From: Azomonas tarimensis
GTDB taxonomy: Bacteria > Pseudomonadota > Gammaproteobacteria > Pseudomonadales > Pseudomonadaceae
Length of the DNA stretch: 64,000 nucleotides
Assembly: GCF_042648805.1 (NCBI RefSeq)
Contig: NZ_JBHRXZ010000018.1
Span: 86,491-150,490, forward strand
Direction: 5' to 3'
Under the pieces are notes generated by a model. That model was not told the origin of the DNA and did no database searches. It saw only the letters and a list, made by a program, of their open reading frames with translations. The position numbers were made by a program, and so were the translations under genes. Below are positions 26,368 through 36,503 of this stretch, piece by piece. Position 1 is the stretch's first letter. Every line of letters begins with the position of its first letter.

Positions 26368-27687
26368 TTAGGCCTTGATGCTCAGGCTGTCGAGATAGGC
26401 TTGCGGGTTTTCCGGGTCGAAGGTCTTGCCGTCGAAGAAGGTCTCGACGCCCCGGGAAGTAGAAGTAGGTATCTGATCCGCCGGCAGATTCATTTCGCTG
26501 GCCGCGGCGCGCCAGATGTCCTCGCGGTTCACCTTGGCGATCAGCGCCTGGTTGTTCAGGTCCGCCGGCAGATAGCCCCAGCGCTTGTTCTCGGTGAGGA
26601 ACCACAGATCGTGGCTCTGGTAGGGGTAGGAGGCGTGCTCGCTCCAGAAACGCATCAGGTGCGGGCTGTTTTCCTCGACGCGGCCAGTGCCGTAGTCGAA
26701 GGTGCCCTGCAGGCGGCTGACGATGTCCTTGGCGGGTGCGCTGATCCAGCGCCGCTTGGCGCAGATTGCCGCCACTTCCTCTTTGTTGGCCATGTCCTCG
26801 CAGAACATCTGCGCTTCCATAACGGCCATCACCAGCGCTTTGGAGGCGTTGGGGTTGGCTTCCACGAAATCACTGCGCAGGGCCAGGGATTTTTCCGGGT
26901 GGTTGGTCCAGAGTTCGCCGGTGGTCAGTGCGGAATAGCCGATCTTCTGGTTGATCAACTGGTCGTTCCAAGGCTCGCCCACGCAGAAGGTATCCATGCT
27001 GCCGACCTTCATGTTGGCGACCATCTGCGGCGGCGGAACCACGATGGTGGAGACGTCGCTGTTCGGGTTGATACCGCCGGCCGCCAGCCAGTAGCGCATC
27101 CACAGATCATGGGTACCGCCCGGGAAGGTGACCGCCGCGGACGCATTGGTGCCGCGGGCCTTCTTCGCGGCGAAGGCGTCCTTGAGCAGGCTCGAATCGG
27201 TGCCAACCTTGAGGTCGGCGTATTCCCTGCCCAGCGAAATGCCCTGGCCGTTGAGGTTGAGGCGGGCAAGGATGCTCATGGGCACCGGCTGGCCGTTGTT
27301 GATGCTGCCGACGCTCAACTGGTAAGGCATGGGCGTCAGGATGTGCGCGCCGTCGATACCGTTGCGCGCGCCACCCAGCACCAGGTTGTCGCGGATGGTG
27401 CCCCAGGACGTCTGCTTGAGGACTTCGACGCCGGTCATGCCATATTTGGCGAAGAAGCCTTTCTCATCGGCAACGAACAGCGGCGCAGCGTCGGTCAGGG
27501 CGATGAAGCCGAGCTTGACCTTGGTGGTTTCCACATCGCCACCGGCGGCCCAGGCGGCCGAACGGATACCGGGCATGCCGCCGAGCAGGGCCATGCCGCT
27601 GGCCGCCAGAATCGAGCTTTTCAAAAAGCGGCGGCGAGAAGCGCTAACGGTGCTGGTGTTGTCGTCTTGAGTCGGCTTGTCGGTCAT
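26368..27687 (-). CDS. nrtA: Nitrate-binding protein, Tat-exported
   Basis: A 439-aa periplasmic binding protein of the NrtA/NasF family. A twin-arginine signal SRRRFLKSSILAASGMALLGG is followed by the mature domain, starting near KVKLGFIALTDAAPLFVADEKGFF. Typical NrtA stretches such as LVLGGARNGIDGAHILTPMP, GTHDLWMRYWLAAGG and FCVGEPWNDQLI are present. ATG 27687 is chosen because AAGGAA lies about eight bases upstream; the longer frame is not needed. Just upstream is an attenuator, so expression should depend on NasR. Confidence 0.93.
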   Translation of the reverse strand: MTDKPTQDDNTSTVSASRRRFLKSSILAASGMALLGGMPGIRSAAWAAGGDVETTKVKLGFIALTDAAPLFVADEKGFFAKYGMTGVEVLKQTSWGTIRDNLVLGGARNGIDGAHILTPMPYQLSVGSINNGQPVPMSILARLNLNGQGISLGREYADLKVGTDSSLLKDAFAAKKARGTNASAAVTFPGGTHDLWMRYWLAAGGINPNSDVSTIVVPPPQMVANMKVGSMDTFCVGEPWNDQLINQKIGYSALTTGELWTNHPEKSLALRSDFVEANPNASKALVMAVMEAQMFCEDMANKEEVAAICAKRRWISAPAKDIVSRLQGTFDYGTGRVEENSPHLMRFWSEHASYPYQSHDLWFLTENKRWGYLPADLNNQALIAKVNREDIWRAAASEMNLPADQIPTSTSRGVETFFDGKTFDPENPQAYLDSLSIKA

Positions 27688-27708
27688 GGTCCAGTTTCCT
27701 TCGGGCAC

Positions 27709-27764
27709 AAAAAAAACGGCGTCACGCTGACCAGCCAGAAGCCGGGATGAGCGTGGACGCCGTT
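27709..27764 (-). terminator. Leader terminator (attenuator) of nrtABD
   Basis: The transcript can form AACGGCGTC-C-ACGCT pairing with AGCGT-GACGCCGTT, then a run of eight U, ending about 20 bases before the nrtA start codon. A terminator placed inside the leader of a NasR-type operon is the usual attenuation arrangement. Confidence 0.85.
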
Positions 27765-27769
27765 GTCCA
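27754..27769 (-). promoter_or_regulatory. Candidate ANTAR (NasR) target hairpin in the nrt leader
   Basis: The transcript reads TGGAC-AACGGC-GTCCA: a five-pair stem around a hexanucleotide loop with A at position 1 and G at position 4, the rule known for ANTAR-bound hairpins. Its 3' half is the 5' arm of the terminator, so the two structures are mutually exclusive. A second, weaker hairpin (CCGC-ATT-GCGG, 27786-27796) could be the upstream partner, although its loop does not fit the rule in that pairing. Confidence 0.7.
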
Positions 27770-27810
27770 AAATCGAGTGTGTTTGCCGCAATGCGGTTGT
27801 TCAGGACAAA

Positions 27811-27825
27811 GCACCTTGCGTGCCA
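27811..27825 (-). promoter_or_regulatory. Candidate sigma54 promoter of nrtABD
   Basis: The minus strand reads TGGCACG-CAAG-GTGC-T, with GG and GC exactly ten bases apart; only one base differs from the common -24/-12 consensus. Transcription would begin near 27800 and give a leader containing both hairpins. Fits a nitrogen-regulated operon. Confidence 0.65.
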
Positions 27826-28205
27826 TGTTTTTCAGCATCGCCGGACTGCTGGCAGTTCCTGAATGACAGGTCAGGCAGCTTTCTCCAGCCTAAGCAACTG
27901 AAATCAAGGGGTTGGCCTTTCCAGCTGGCATATGCGCTTGATCGTCAGGGGTGACCGCCGGTCCTGAGCAGTCCGCCGTATCGCCAGAAGGCCCCATTCC
28001 AGAAGGGGAGAGGTGCACAGAGGCGGGGCGCAAAAAGCGCGTCGCGATAGCCTTGTGCATTAAAGGGGTGCTTTCTGTCGCGACCCTATGCGGCTTTACA
28101 TGAACGCGGGTTTGCAGGTGCCGGTGCCGTGGGACGCATTGCTCTTCGCGAGCACGCCTACTCCTGCATAAGGGCGAAGGCAGGCCGGGCGGGAAGAGAA
28201 CCGCC
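27826..28205. other. Upstream regulatory region between nasR and nrtA (380 bp)
   Basis: No credible gene. It presumably holds activator sites for the sigma54-type promoter. A GTGCAC element (near 28013-28018) resembles an NtrC half-site, but no full paired site was found. A small symmetric GCGC-AAAAA-GCGC hairpin occurs near 28028-28040. Confidence 0.5.
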
Positions 28206-29519
28206 TCAGCCGCGTCGGGCTCGTGGGCGGCTCTGGCCCTGGCGGGGGGGCTTGTCGTTGGCGGCGTTGGCCAGCAGGCGCTGGGCCAGTTCGTCCATGC
28301 GTATGCCCTGGTCCATCGCGGCCTGTCGCAGGCGGCTGTGGGCGTCGCTTTCGCTGAGGCCATACTGGTCCATCAGGAGCTTCTTGGCCCGTTCGATCAG
28401 TTTGCGTTCGTTGAGCGCCTGCCGGGCTTCCTTGAGTTCGTCGTTGACCCGCTGCAGACGCTGGGTCTGCAGCTGCAGGAGCTCCAAGGTCGAGCGTTCC
28501 ACCGACCCGGTCATGCCGTCCTCGGGCGGGGCATCCATTTCCCTGGCCTGGATGCTGAACAGCATGGCGTTTTCCGCTGCCGCATGCATATGCGAGAGGC
28601 GGTCCAGCAACGGGCGGTGATTGTGCAGGTCGGCGTTGATCCGCTCCATGCTCCGTCGGCAGTGTTCGAGCAGGTCCCATTCGAGCTGCGCCTCGACCTC
28701 CTTCATCTCGTCGACGCGCTGGGTCTGGAGCTCGAACCAGAGCTCGCAGAGCGAGGTGTCGACCCGTGAATCATCGCGGGTGCGCTGGGCGACCTCGCGC
28801 AGTTGCGCCACTTGCTGGCTGATCTCGCCTTGACACAGGGCATGCCAGCGATCGAGCGCCTCGTTCTCGGCAAAGCGGCTGAAGGTGGCGAAGCAGCGTT
28901 CCTGTGCATCCATCAACTGCTGCATGCGCTCGAGCCGTTCGCTGTCGAAGTAACCGCTGGCGAACCCGGCGACGCCCAGGGCGCGCTCCTGCCCGGCCAG
29001 CTCTTTGCCCTGCATGAAGTTGAACAGCGCCACCAGCGCCCGGGTGATGTCAGGATCGGCGGCGGTGTCGGCGGCCTCGAATACCACCGATAGCAGCCCG
29101 CCGATCAGGCGTACCAGCGTGGTGGTGGCCTCCTGCATGGAGATGCGTTGCTCCCGTACCGCCCGACGCAGCGCCGGCAACTCGTCGAGGCTGTAGAGGG
29201 CATAGGCGATGCGGCTGAACAGCCGGGTCTTGTCAGCCGAGTGGATGCTTTCCAGGTCCATGCATTCGAGCGATTCGCGTACCTCTCGCTCCAGCCTGTC
29301 CACCTCCAGGCTGAGGCTGTCGAGCTTTTGCAGGTGATGCGGACCTGTCCCGCTGAGGTAGATGTTGGAGTATCCACGCTCCTTCTGCAGGGCATGGACG
29401 AGCCGGCTGACCTGGGTGACCAACTCACAGGTTCGGGTCAGGTCCTCGAGGCCGAGCAGTTCGCTGCGGCGGGCGGCGAGCATGAAGCGCAGCGTGGCAG
29501 GCAGCTTGCGGTCGGTCAT
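28206..29519 (-). CDS. nasR: Nitrate-responsive antiterminator NasR (NIT + ANTAR domains)
   Basis: A 437-aa cytosolic regulator. The first 320 residues form an all-helical NIT (nitrate/nitrite sensing) domain, with the characteristic VHALQKERGYSNIYLSG and GYFDSERLERMQ. The C terminus is an ANTAR RNA-binding domain (about 365-425: LNERKLIERAKKLLMDQYGLSESDAHSRLRQAAMD). Known NasR proteins bind leader hairpins in the presence of nitrate and prevent termination. The matching leader lies directly downstream before nrtA, in the same orientation. The last 15 residues are a basic, disordered tail. Confidence 0.92.
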   Translation of the reverse strand: MTDRKLPATLRFMLAARRSELLGLEDLTRTCELVTQVSRLVHALQKERGYSNIYLSGTGPHHLQKLDSLSLEVDRLEREVRESLECMDLESIHSADKTRLFSRIAYALYSLDELPALRRAVREQRISMQEATTTLVRLIGGLLSVVFEAADTAADPDITRALVALFNFMQGKELAGQERALGVAGFASGYFDSERLERMQQLMDAQERCFATFSRFAENEALDRWHALCQGEISQQVAQLREVAQRTRDDSRVDTSLCELWFELQTQRVDEMKEVEAQLEWDLLEHCRRSMERINADLHNHRPLLDRLSHMHAAAENAMLFSIQAREMDAPPEDGMTGSVERSTLELLQLQTQRLQRVNDELKEARQALNERKLIERAKKLLMDQYGLSESDAHSRLRQAAMDQGIRMDELAQRLLANAANDKPPRQGQSRPRARRG

Positions 29520-29818
29520 CGCGAGATCCTCTCCGGCATTGGTTGGTCAAGGGCGCAGCAAGACGCATGCCCGCCAATAACGTAACCCCGTGCTTCCCCT
29601 GGCGGGAGGCCGGGGCGTCGCGCATCGGCCGGTCAAGGCTCGGCAGCCGAGCAGCGGCGCGGCCCGGAAGCCTCCGGGCGGGTTCGCCTGTTACCGGGCG
29701 CGGCAGTCTACTGAGTGACCGGGATGGTGCATAGCGTAGCCCTCCGATGGAACCTTGCGGCGTGCCCTCAAGTCGTCAATAGACCATGCGCCATGACAAC
29801 TTCGAGGAGGAATGACAC
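29520..29818. other. Divergent intergenic region, nasR / PQQ dehydrogenase
   Basis: Holds the promoters of nasR (leftward) and the PQQ enzyme (rightward). No clear operator, RNA gene or ORF was recognised; the short frames here have poor codon use. Confidence 0.45.
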
Positions 29819-31039
29819 ATGCACCTTCACTTCAAGCCGCTCGGCCTGGCAGCGGCCATCGCCCTGGCGTTCTCGCCCGCTATCCACGCCGATGACGACG
29901 ACAGCAGCGCAACGCCGCCAAGCAGCGTGTCCACCAGCGCTGGGCAGGTCAATGTCGAGACGCTCGCCACGCTCGAGTACCCTTGGGCCATGGCCTATCT
30001 GCCGGACGGCAGGTTGCTGGTTACCGAGAAGCCCGGACGCATGCGGATCTGGAGCGAAGGCAGTCTCTCCGATCCCTTGCAGGGTGTGCCCGAGGTGGTC
30101 TACCGCGGTACCGAGCAGGAGCAGGGCGGTCTGCTCGACGTTGAGGTCGATCCGGATTTCGCCAGCAACAACCTGATCTACCTGACTTATGCCGAGGCGG
30201 CGCAGGGCCAGTCCGAGGCGCTGGAAGACAGCGGCGATGCGCGTCTGCTGAGCCCCGACAAGTCCGACAATATCGTGCGGGGCGGGGTAGTGGCGCGCGC
30301 CAGGCTCGACGGCAATACGCTGCACGACCTGGAAATTATCTGGCGGCAGGACCCGATGACCGTCGGCCGCGGGCACTTCGGCAATCGTCTGAATTTCGAT
30401 GCCGACGGCATGCTGTTCGTCACCTCGGGCGATCGCATGCGTTTCGAGCCGGCGCAGAGCAAGGAGTCCAATCTGGGCAAGGTGGTGCGGATCAACAAGG
30501 ACGGTTCCATCCCCGACGACAATCCCTTTGCCGATGAAGATGATGCCAAGGGCGAAATCTGGAGCTACGGCCACCGCAATATCCTGGCCGCTGCGTTCGA
30601 CCGCGACACGGGCAATTTCTGGGCCTTCGAGATGGGGCCGCTGGGTGGCGACGAAGTGAACCTGGTCAAGCGTGGGGAAAATTATGGCTGGCCGGAGGTG
30701 AGCGACGGGAGTCATTACGCCAACCAGCCGATTCCCTCCCACGCCGGCGATGACGAGTATGAAAAGCCGGTCCGCAGCTGGACCCCGGTGGTTTCGCCCT
30801 CGGGGGCGCATTGGTACGACGGCGAACTGTTCAGTGGCTGGAGCGGCAGCATGCTGGTTGGCGGCCTCACATCCAAGGGGCTGGTACGCCTGACCTTCAA
30901 CGGCGAGAAGATCGCGATGGAGGAACGCATCGTCCTCGATCAGCGCATCCGCGACGTGATCCAGGCGCCCGACGGCGCCATCCTGGTTATCGTCGACCAG
31001 GAGGAAGGTGGATTGCTGCGCTTGACCCCCGCGCAGTGA
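29819..31039 (+). CDS. PQQ-dependent soluble aldose sugar dehydrogenase (YliI-like)
   Basis: A 406-aa periplasmic six-bladed beta-propeller of the GSDH/SorbosoneDH family. A Sec signal (about 1-24, ending AIHA) precedes an Asp/Ser-rich linker. Family motifs: ETLATLEYPWAMAYLPDGRLLVTEKPGR, EQGGLLDVEVDPDF, GHFGNRLNFDADGMLFVTSGDR (probable catalytic His), GHRNILAAAFD and GGDEVNLVKRGENYGWP. It should oxidise aldoses with PQQ and pass electrons to the respiratory chain. GAGGAGG lies just before the ATG. Single gene ending in a strong hairpin shared with ndh. Confidence 0.92.
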   Translation: MHLHFKPLGLAAAIALAFSPAIHADDDDSSATPPSSVSTSAGQVNVETLATLEYPWAMAYLPDGRLLVTEKPGRMRIWSEGSLSDPLQGVPEVVYRGTEQEQGGLLDVEVDPDFASNNLIYLTYAEAAQGQSEALEDSGDARLLSPDKSDNIVRGGVVARARLDGNTLHDLEIIWRQDPMTVGRGHFGNRLNFDADGMLFVTSGDRMRFEPAQSKESNLGKVVRINKDGSIPDDNPFADEDDAKGEIWSYGHRNILAAAFDRDTGNFWAFEMGPLGGDEVNLVKRGENYGWPEVSDGSHYANQPIPSHAGDDEYEKPVRSWTPVVSPSGAHWYDGELFSGWSGSMLVGGLTSKGLVRLTFNGEKIAMEERIVLDQRIRDVIQAPDGAILVIVDQEEGGLLRLTPAQ

Positions 31040-31046
31040 TCGCACC

Positions 31047-31078
31047 GCGCCAAGCCCCCCACCTTGGGGGCTCGGCGC
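31047..31078. terminator. Bidirectional hairpin between convergent genes
   Basis: GCGC-CA-AGCCCCC, loop CACCTT, GGGGGCT-CG-GCGC forms a strong stem between the PQQ dehydrogenase and ndh stops. There is no long T run on either side, so termination efficiency is uncertain. Confidence 0.7.
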
Positions 31079-31082
31079 GCCC

Positions 31083-32378
31083 TTAGTGCAGTTTCAGCCG
31101 CGGCTCGGTGCTGCGGCCGATGCGGTCGGCGAGCATCAGCAGCCCGGTGCGGACCACCCCATAGAGCGCCACCTGATGCATGCGATACAGCGAAATGTAG
31201 AACATCCGCGCGAGCCAGCCTTCGAGCTTGACGTTACCCATCAGATTGCCCATCAGGTTGCCGACCGCGCTGAAGCTGGACAGCGACACCAGCGAGCCGT
31301 AATCGCGGTAACGGTATTCCGGCAGGGGCTTGCCTTGCAGGCGCAGGGCCAGCGACTTGGCCAGCATCGACGCCTGCTGGTGCGCCGCCTGGGCGCGGGG
31401 TGGGACGGTTTTCTCGCTGCCGTCGCCCATGGGGCAGGCCGCGCAGTCACCAAGCACGAAGATGTCATCGTCGAGGGTGGTCTGTAGGGTTGGGCGTACC
31501 AGCAACTGGTCTACCCGGTTGGTTTCCAGGCCCCCGAGATTCTTCAGAAAGGCCGGGGCCCGCACCCCGGCGGCCCAGACCTTGAGCGCGGCCGGGATGA
31601 TCTGGCCGTCCTTGGTCAGCATATGGTCGGCGGTGACCTCCTGCACGGCGGCCGAGGTCAGTACCTTGATTCCCAGCTTCTGCAGCGTGGTGTGTACCGG
31701 CTGGCTGATGCGGTCGGGCAGGGCGGGCAGTACCTTGGGCCCCGCCTCGATGATGGTGATCTCCATGTTCTGCGGCTGGATGCCCTTGAGCCCGTAGGCC
31801 GACAGCTCCATTGCTGCATGGTTGAGCTCGGCCGCCAGTTCCACCCCGGTTGCCCCGGCCCCGACGATGGCGATGGCAAGCTTGCCGTCGTCCTTGTGCC
31901 GGGCATGGGCGCTCAGGTAGAGGTTGAGCAACTGGTGATGGAAGAATTCGGCCTGCTTGAGGCTGTCCAGGCAGATGCAGTGTTCAGCCGCGCCTGGAGT
32001 GCCGAAATCATTGGTGCGACTGCCAACGGCGATCACCAGGGTGTCGTAGCCCAGCGTGCGGGTCGGGACCAGCTCCTCGCCTTTCTCGTTGTGCATGGGC
32101 GCCAGAATGATCTGCCTGGCATCCCGGTCCAGCCCGCACATGGTGCCCAGTTCGTATTCGAAGTGGTTCCACTTGGCTTGCGCGACATAGTTGAGCTCGT
32201 TTTCCGAGGTATTCAACGAGCCAGCCGCCACTTCGTGAAGCAGCGGCTTCCACAGGTGGGTGAGGTTCTTGTCGATCAGCGTGACCTGCGCCTTGCGCTT
32301 CTTGCCCAGGGTGCGGCCCAGGAGAGTGGCGAGCTCAAGCCCGCCGGCGCCACCGCCGACGATGAGGATGCGATGCAT
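31083..32378 (-). CDS. ndh: Type II NADH:quinone oxidoreductase
   Basis: A 431-aa single-subunit NADH dehydrogenase that feeds electrons to quinone without pumping protons. The FAD fold is at the N terminus (ILIVGGGAGGLELATLLG), the NADH fold in the middle (IAIVGAGATGVELAAELNH), and FVLGDCAACP and PPRAQAAHQQ follow. The C terminus has the amphipathic membrane-binding helices typical of Ndh (LARMFYISLYRMHQVALYG). Single gene with its own promoter region facing the alcohol dehydrogenase operon. Confidence 0.93.
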   Translation of the reverse strand: MHRILIVGGGAGGLELATLLGRTLGKKRKAQVTLIDKNLTHLWKPLLHEVAAGSLNTSENELNYVAQAKWNHFEYELGTMCGLDRDARQIILAPMHNEKGEELVPTRTLGYDTLVIAVGSRTNDFGTPGAAEHCICLDSLKQAEFFHHQLLNLYLSAHARHKDDGKLAIAIVGAGATGVELAAELNHAAMELSAYGLKGIQPQNMEITIIEAGPKVLPALPDRISQPVHTTLQKLGIKVLTSAAVQEVTADHMLTKDGQIIPAALKVWAAGVRAPAFLKNLGGLETNRVDQLLVRPTLQTTLDDDIFVLGDCAACPMGDGSEKTVPPRAQAAHQQASMLAKSLALRLQGKPLPEYRYRDYGSLVSLSSFSAVGNLMGNLMGNVKLEGWLARMFYISLYRMHQVALYGVVRTGLLMLADRIGRSTEPRLKLH

Positions 32379-32640
32379 GGTGAATGTCCATATGGCTCAA
32401 ATGAAAACGTTGCGCGCCTCGCCAGTGGCAAGCGCGACATGATTTGAAATATTGCGAGGAAGATCCCACGAAATCCTGGAAGCCACCACTCTCATTCGGT
32501 ACCGGTAAGGCCTGTCCATGGAAGGAGGGACAAGGTCTGTAACCGCGATGGCCTGCATTTCAAATCGTTTCGTCAATTCTACTAAAGCCAGACGCTCATT
32601 CCGGGCCCAGGTTGCGTTTGCCAAGAAAATTTCCCATAAC

Positions 32641-32721
32641 GAGATCATTGGTCTCGTTTTGGTTGACGCCAGAGCCGGGTTGCCTTTTACTTGGTTCTGT
32701 CAAAACGAGACCCTGAGTCTC
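32641..32721 (+). promoter_or_regulatory. Sigma70-type promoter between two matching palindromes (adh operon)
   Basis: Two 15-base near-palindromes of the pattern GAGAYC-N3-RGTCTC lie at 32641-32655 (GAGATCATTGGTCTC) and 32707-32721 (GAGACCCTGAGTCTC). The inner edges continue as GTTTTG and CAAAAC, making a 12-base perfect inverted repeat (32650-32661 with 32701-32712). Between them is a good promoter: TTGACG (32663-32668), 17 bases, TTTACT (32686-32691). Centre-to-centre distance is 66 bases. The layout suggests a repressor that binds both sides of the promoter. The rest of the 384-base gap (32379-32640) holds the ndh promoter region and no gene. Confidence 0.75.
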
Positions 32722-32762
32722 AAAAACAATAGTTGCGCCCCGGCGCGTAACGGGAGCCCCTC

Positions 32763-33929
32763 ATGTCCCATCGAATTGTTCTGCCGCGCCTGATGGAAAT
32801 CGGCGCTGGCGCCAGTGGGCGGATCGCCCAGGTCCTCACCGACCTCGGCTGCCGTCGTCCCTTGATCGTCACCGACCGGATGATGGTCGAGCTTGGCTAT
32901 GTGGCTCGTCTCGCTGAGCGGTTGGCAACGGCGGATATCCCCTGCGAGTGCTTTGCCGACACCTTGCCCGAGCCCACCGCGGCATCCATTCGCGCCGGCG
33001 TCGAAAAGGTCCGGCAGGGCAACTTCGACAGTATCGTGGCGCTTGGCGGCGGCAGCCCCATCGATTCGGCGAAGGCCATCGGGATCCTCGGGACCTTTGG
33101 CGGTGAAATGCGCGACTACCGCTTTCCGCGGGATGTCAGCGAGGCCGGATTGCCGATCATCGCCGTGCCGACAACTGCCGGAACCGGATCTGAAGTAACC
33201 CGCTTCACCATCATCACCGATGAAACCAGTGATGAAAAAATGCTCTGTGCGGGGCTGGGTTTCATGCCCGTGGCGGCCTTGATCGATTATGAGCTGACTC
33301 TGTCGCTGCCGCCGCGGGTGACCGCAGACACCGGTATCGATGCGCTGACCCACGCCATCGAAGCCTATGTCAGCCGCAAGGCCAGCCTCTACAGCGATGC
33401 CCAGGCGCTACAGGCCATGCGTCTGCTCGGGCCGAACCTGCGCATCGCCTATCGCCAGCCAGACAACCGCGTCGCCCGGGAGGCGATGATGCTTGGCTCG
33501 ACGCTGGCCGGAATCGCCTTTTCCAATGCGTCGGTGGCCCTGGTACATGGCATGAGCCGGCCGATCGGGGCCTTCTTCCATGTGCCCCACGGCTTGTCCA
33601 ACGCCATGCTGCTGCCGACCGTCACGGCCTTTTCGATCCCGGCGGCACCGGAGCGATACGCCGACTGCGCGCGGGCCATGGGGGTGGCGGGCGAGGCCGA
33701 CAGCACTGAGCAGGCCAACGCCAGGCTGCTGCAAGAGTTGCGCGAGCTGAACCGCGAACTCCAGGTGCCTGGCCCTGCCGCTTTCGGAATCGATCGCGAG
33801 CGGTTTTTCTCGCTGCGCGAGACCATGGCGCGTCAGGCGCTGGCCTCGGGTTCGCCCGGCAACAATCCCCGCGTGCCCAGCGAAGCCGAAATCGCCGATC
33901 TCTACCAACATGTCTGGAATCAGGAGTGA
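32763..33929 (+). CDS. Iron-containing (type III) alcohol dehydrogenase
   Basis: A 388-aa NAD(P)-dependent Fe-ADH. The nucleotide-binding GGGSPIDSAKAIG and the metal-site segments are present: VTADTGIDALTHAIEAYVS (Asp and His ligands), VHGMSRPIGAFFHVPHG (His ligands). The downstream partner is a CoA-acylating semialdehyde dehydrogenase, so a hydroxy-acid or diol such as 3-hydroxypropionate or 3-hydroxyisobutyrate is a reasonable substrate, but that is inference. GGGAG precedes ATG 32763. First gene of a three-gene unit controlled by the two-palindrome promoter. Confidence 0.9.
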   Translation: MSHRIVLPRLMEIGAGASGRIAQVLTDLGCRRPLIVTDRMMVELGYVARLAERLATADIPCECFADTLPEPTAASIRAGVEKVRQGNFDSIVALGGGSPIDSAKAIGILGTFGGEMRDYRFPRDVSEAGLPIIAVPTTAGTGSEVTRFTIITDETSDEKMLCAGLGFMPVAALIDYELTLSLPPRVTADTGIDALTHAIEAYVSRKASLYSDAQALQAMRLLGPNLRIAYRQPDNRVAREAMMLGSTLAGIAFSNASVALVHGMSRPIGAFFHVPHGLSNAMLLPTVTAFSIPAAPERYADCARAMGVAGEADSTEQANARLLQELRELNRELQVPGPAAFGIDRERFFSLRETMARQALASGSPGNNPRVPSEAEIADLYQHVWNQE

Positions 33930-33933
33930 GCCC

Positions 33934-35436
<1,503 letters not shown>

Positions 35437-35457
35437 GCGTCGACAGGTTAGGCGTGT

Positions 35458-35479
35458 AGGGTGGTGCTCGGCCCACCCT
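35458..35479. repeat. Short GC hairpin between mmsA and iclR
   Basis: AGGGTGG, eight bases, CCACCCT: a perfect seven-pair hairpin of the GTAGGGTGG type seen scattered in Pseudomonas intergenic DNA. It may attenuate read-through from mmsA to the regulator gene. Confidence 0.55.
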
Positions 35480-35526
35480 GCAATGCCGCCGTCTACGCCG
35501 GCTATCCCTTTGCCCCCGGACTGCCC

Positions 35527-36297
35527 ATGACCACCCCCCGTGAAAAAGGCTCTTCCATCGCCCGCGTTCTGGAAATCATCGAGGCCGTGGCCGCCGCGCC
35601 TGAGCCCCTGACGCCTACTACGCTGGCCGAACGGCTGGACATCCCGAAACCCAGCGCCCATCGTCTGGTGCAGACCCTGGAAAGGGAGGGCTTCCTCGAG
35701 ACCGGTCTGCGCGGCGGGTTGTTGCCAGGGGAGCGCTTGCACGCATTGGCACTGAACAGCCTGCAGACCGGCCGGCGCAAGGCTGAGCGCCAGGCGGTGC
35801 TCGGGCAGTTGTCCTCGCACATTGGCGAGACCTGTGGCCTGGCCGTGCCGGACGGGCTGGAAATGTTCTATTTCGACCGGGTTCAGACCAACTGGCCATT
35901 GCAGATCAACTTGCCGGTCGGCAGCCGCACGCCGCTGTGGTGCACCGCCAGCGGCAAGCTCTACCTCGCCAGCCTCGCCCCGGACGCCCTGGAGCGCTTG
36001 CTGCCGAAACTGCCGATCCGGCAGATGGCGCGCAACACCCTGACCGACCTCTCGGCACTGCGTGACGACATCGCGCGGATTCGTGAAGACGGCCTGGCCA
36101 CCGATTACGAAGAGTTCATCGACGGCATGGTGGCCTGCGCCGTGCCGGTGAGGGGCATCGGAGGCGAGCTGGTTGCCTGCCTGTTCTGCCATGCGCCGGT
36201 GTTTCGTTGCTCCATGGAACAGTTGCTGACCCTGGTTCCGCAAATGCGCGAGGCTGCCCTGGAGCTGGAAGTGATCACTGGCGGCAGGCGTTCCTGA
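35527..36297 (+). CDS. IclR-family transcriptional regulator
   Basis: A 256-aa regulator with an N-terminal winged helix-turn-helix (SSIARVLEIIEAVAAAPEPLTPTTLAERLDIPKPSAHRLVQTLE) and a C-terminal IclR effector domain (PLWCTASGKLYLAS, TDYEEFIDGMVACAVPV). ATG 35527 (MTTPREKGSS) starts at the expected distance before the HTH; the ORF extended to 35461 crosses the hairpin and has poor codon use. The likely target is the two-palindrome promoter of the upstream dehydrogenase genes, an inference from position. The ligand is unknown. Confidence 0.9.
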   Translation: MTTPREKGSSIARVLEIIEAVAAAPEPLTPTTLAERLDIPKPSAHRLVQTLEREGFLETGLRGGLLPGERLHALALNSLQTGRRKAERQAVLGQLSSHIGETCGLAVPDGLEMFYFDRVQTNWPLQINLPVGSRTPLWCTASGKLYLASLAPDALERLLPKLPIRQMARNTLTDLSALRDDIARIREDGLATDYEEFIDGMVACAVPVRGIGGELVACLFCHAPVFRCSMEQLLTLVPQMREAALELEVITGGRRS

Positions 36298-36503
36298 GCC
36301 TGCCCCGCATTGCTCCTGAACGCGCGCTCCTCTCCGAGAAGTCATCCTGGTGACGTGGACGGCACAGGCTGGGCATCGAAACCGGAACCAGTACGCTAGA
36401 ATCACTCGCGCGATAGCAGATTGCGATCGATCAGCGAAACCCTCGCCAAGCGAAGCGGTCTGCTGAATACGGGCCGAGGAATGGCCGTAGACGAGTCGAG
36501 GGA

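Noticed and set aside
25489..27750. A 753-codon open frame on the plus strand
   Set aside because: It is antisense to the nitrate permease and binding-protein genes, reads as His/Asp/Gly/Arg-rich low-complexity protein and results from high GC in the opposite frame.
32397..32648. 83-codon minus-strand ORF in the ndh/adh gap
   Set aside because: Codon use is unlike the neighbours and it covers the promoter-proximal operator.
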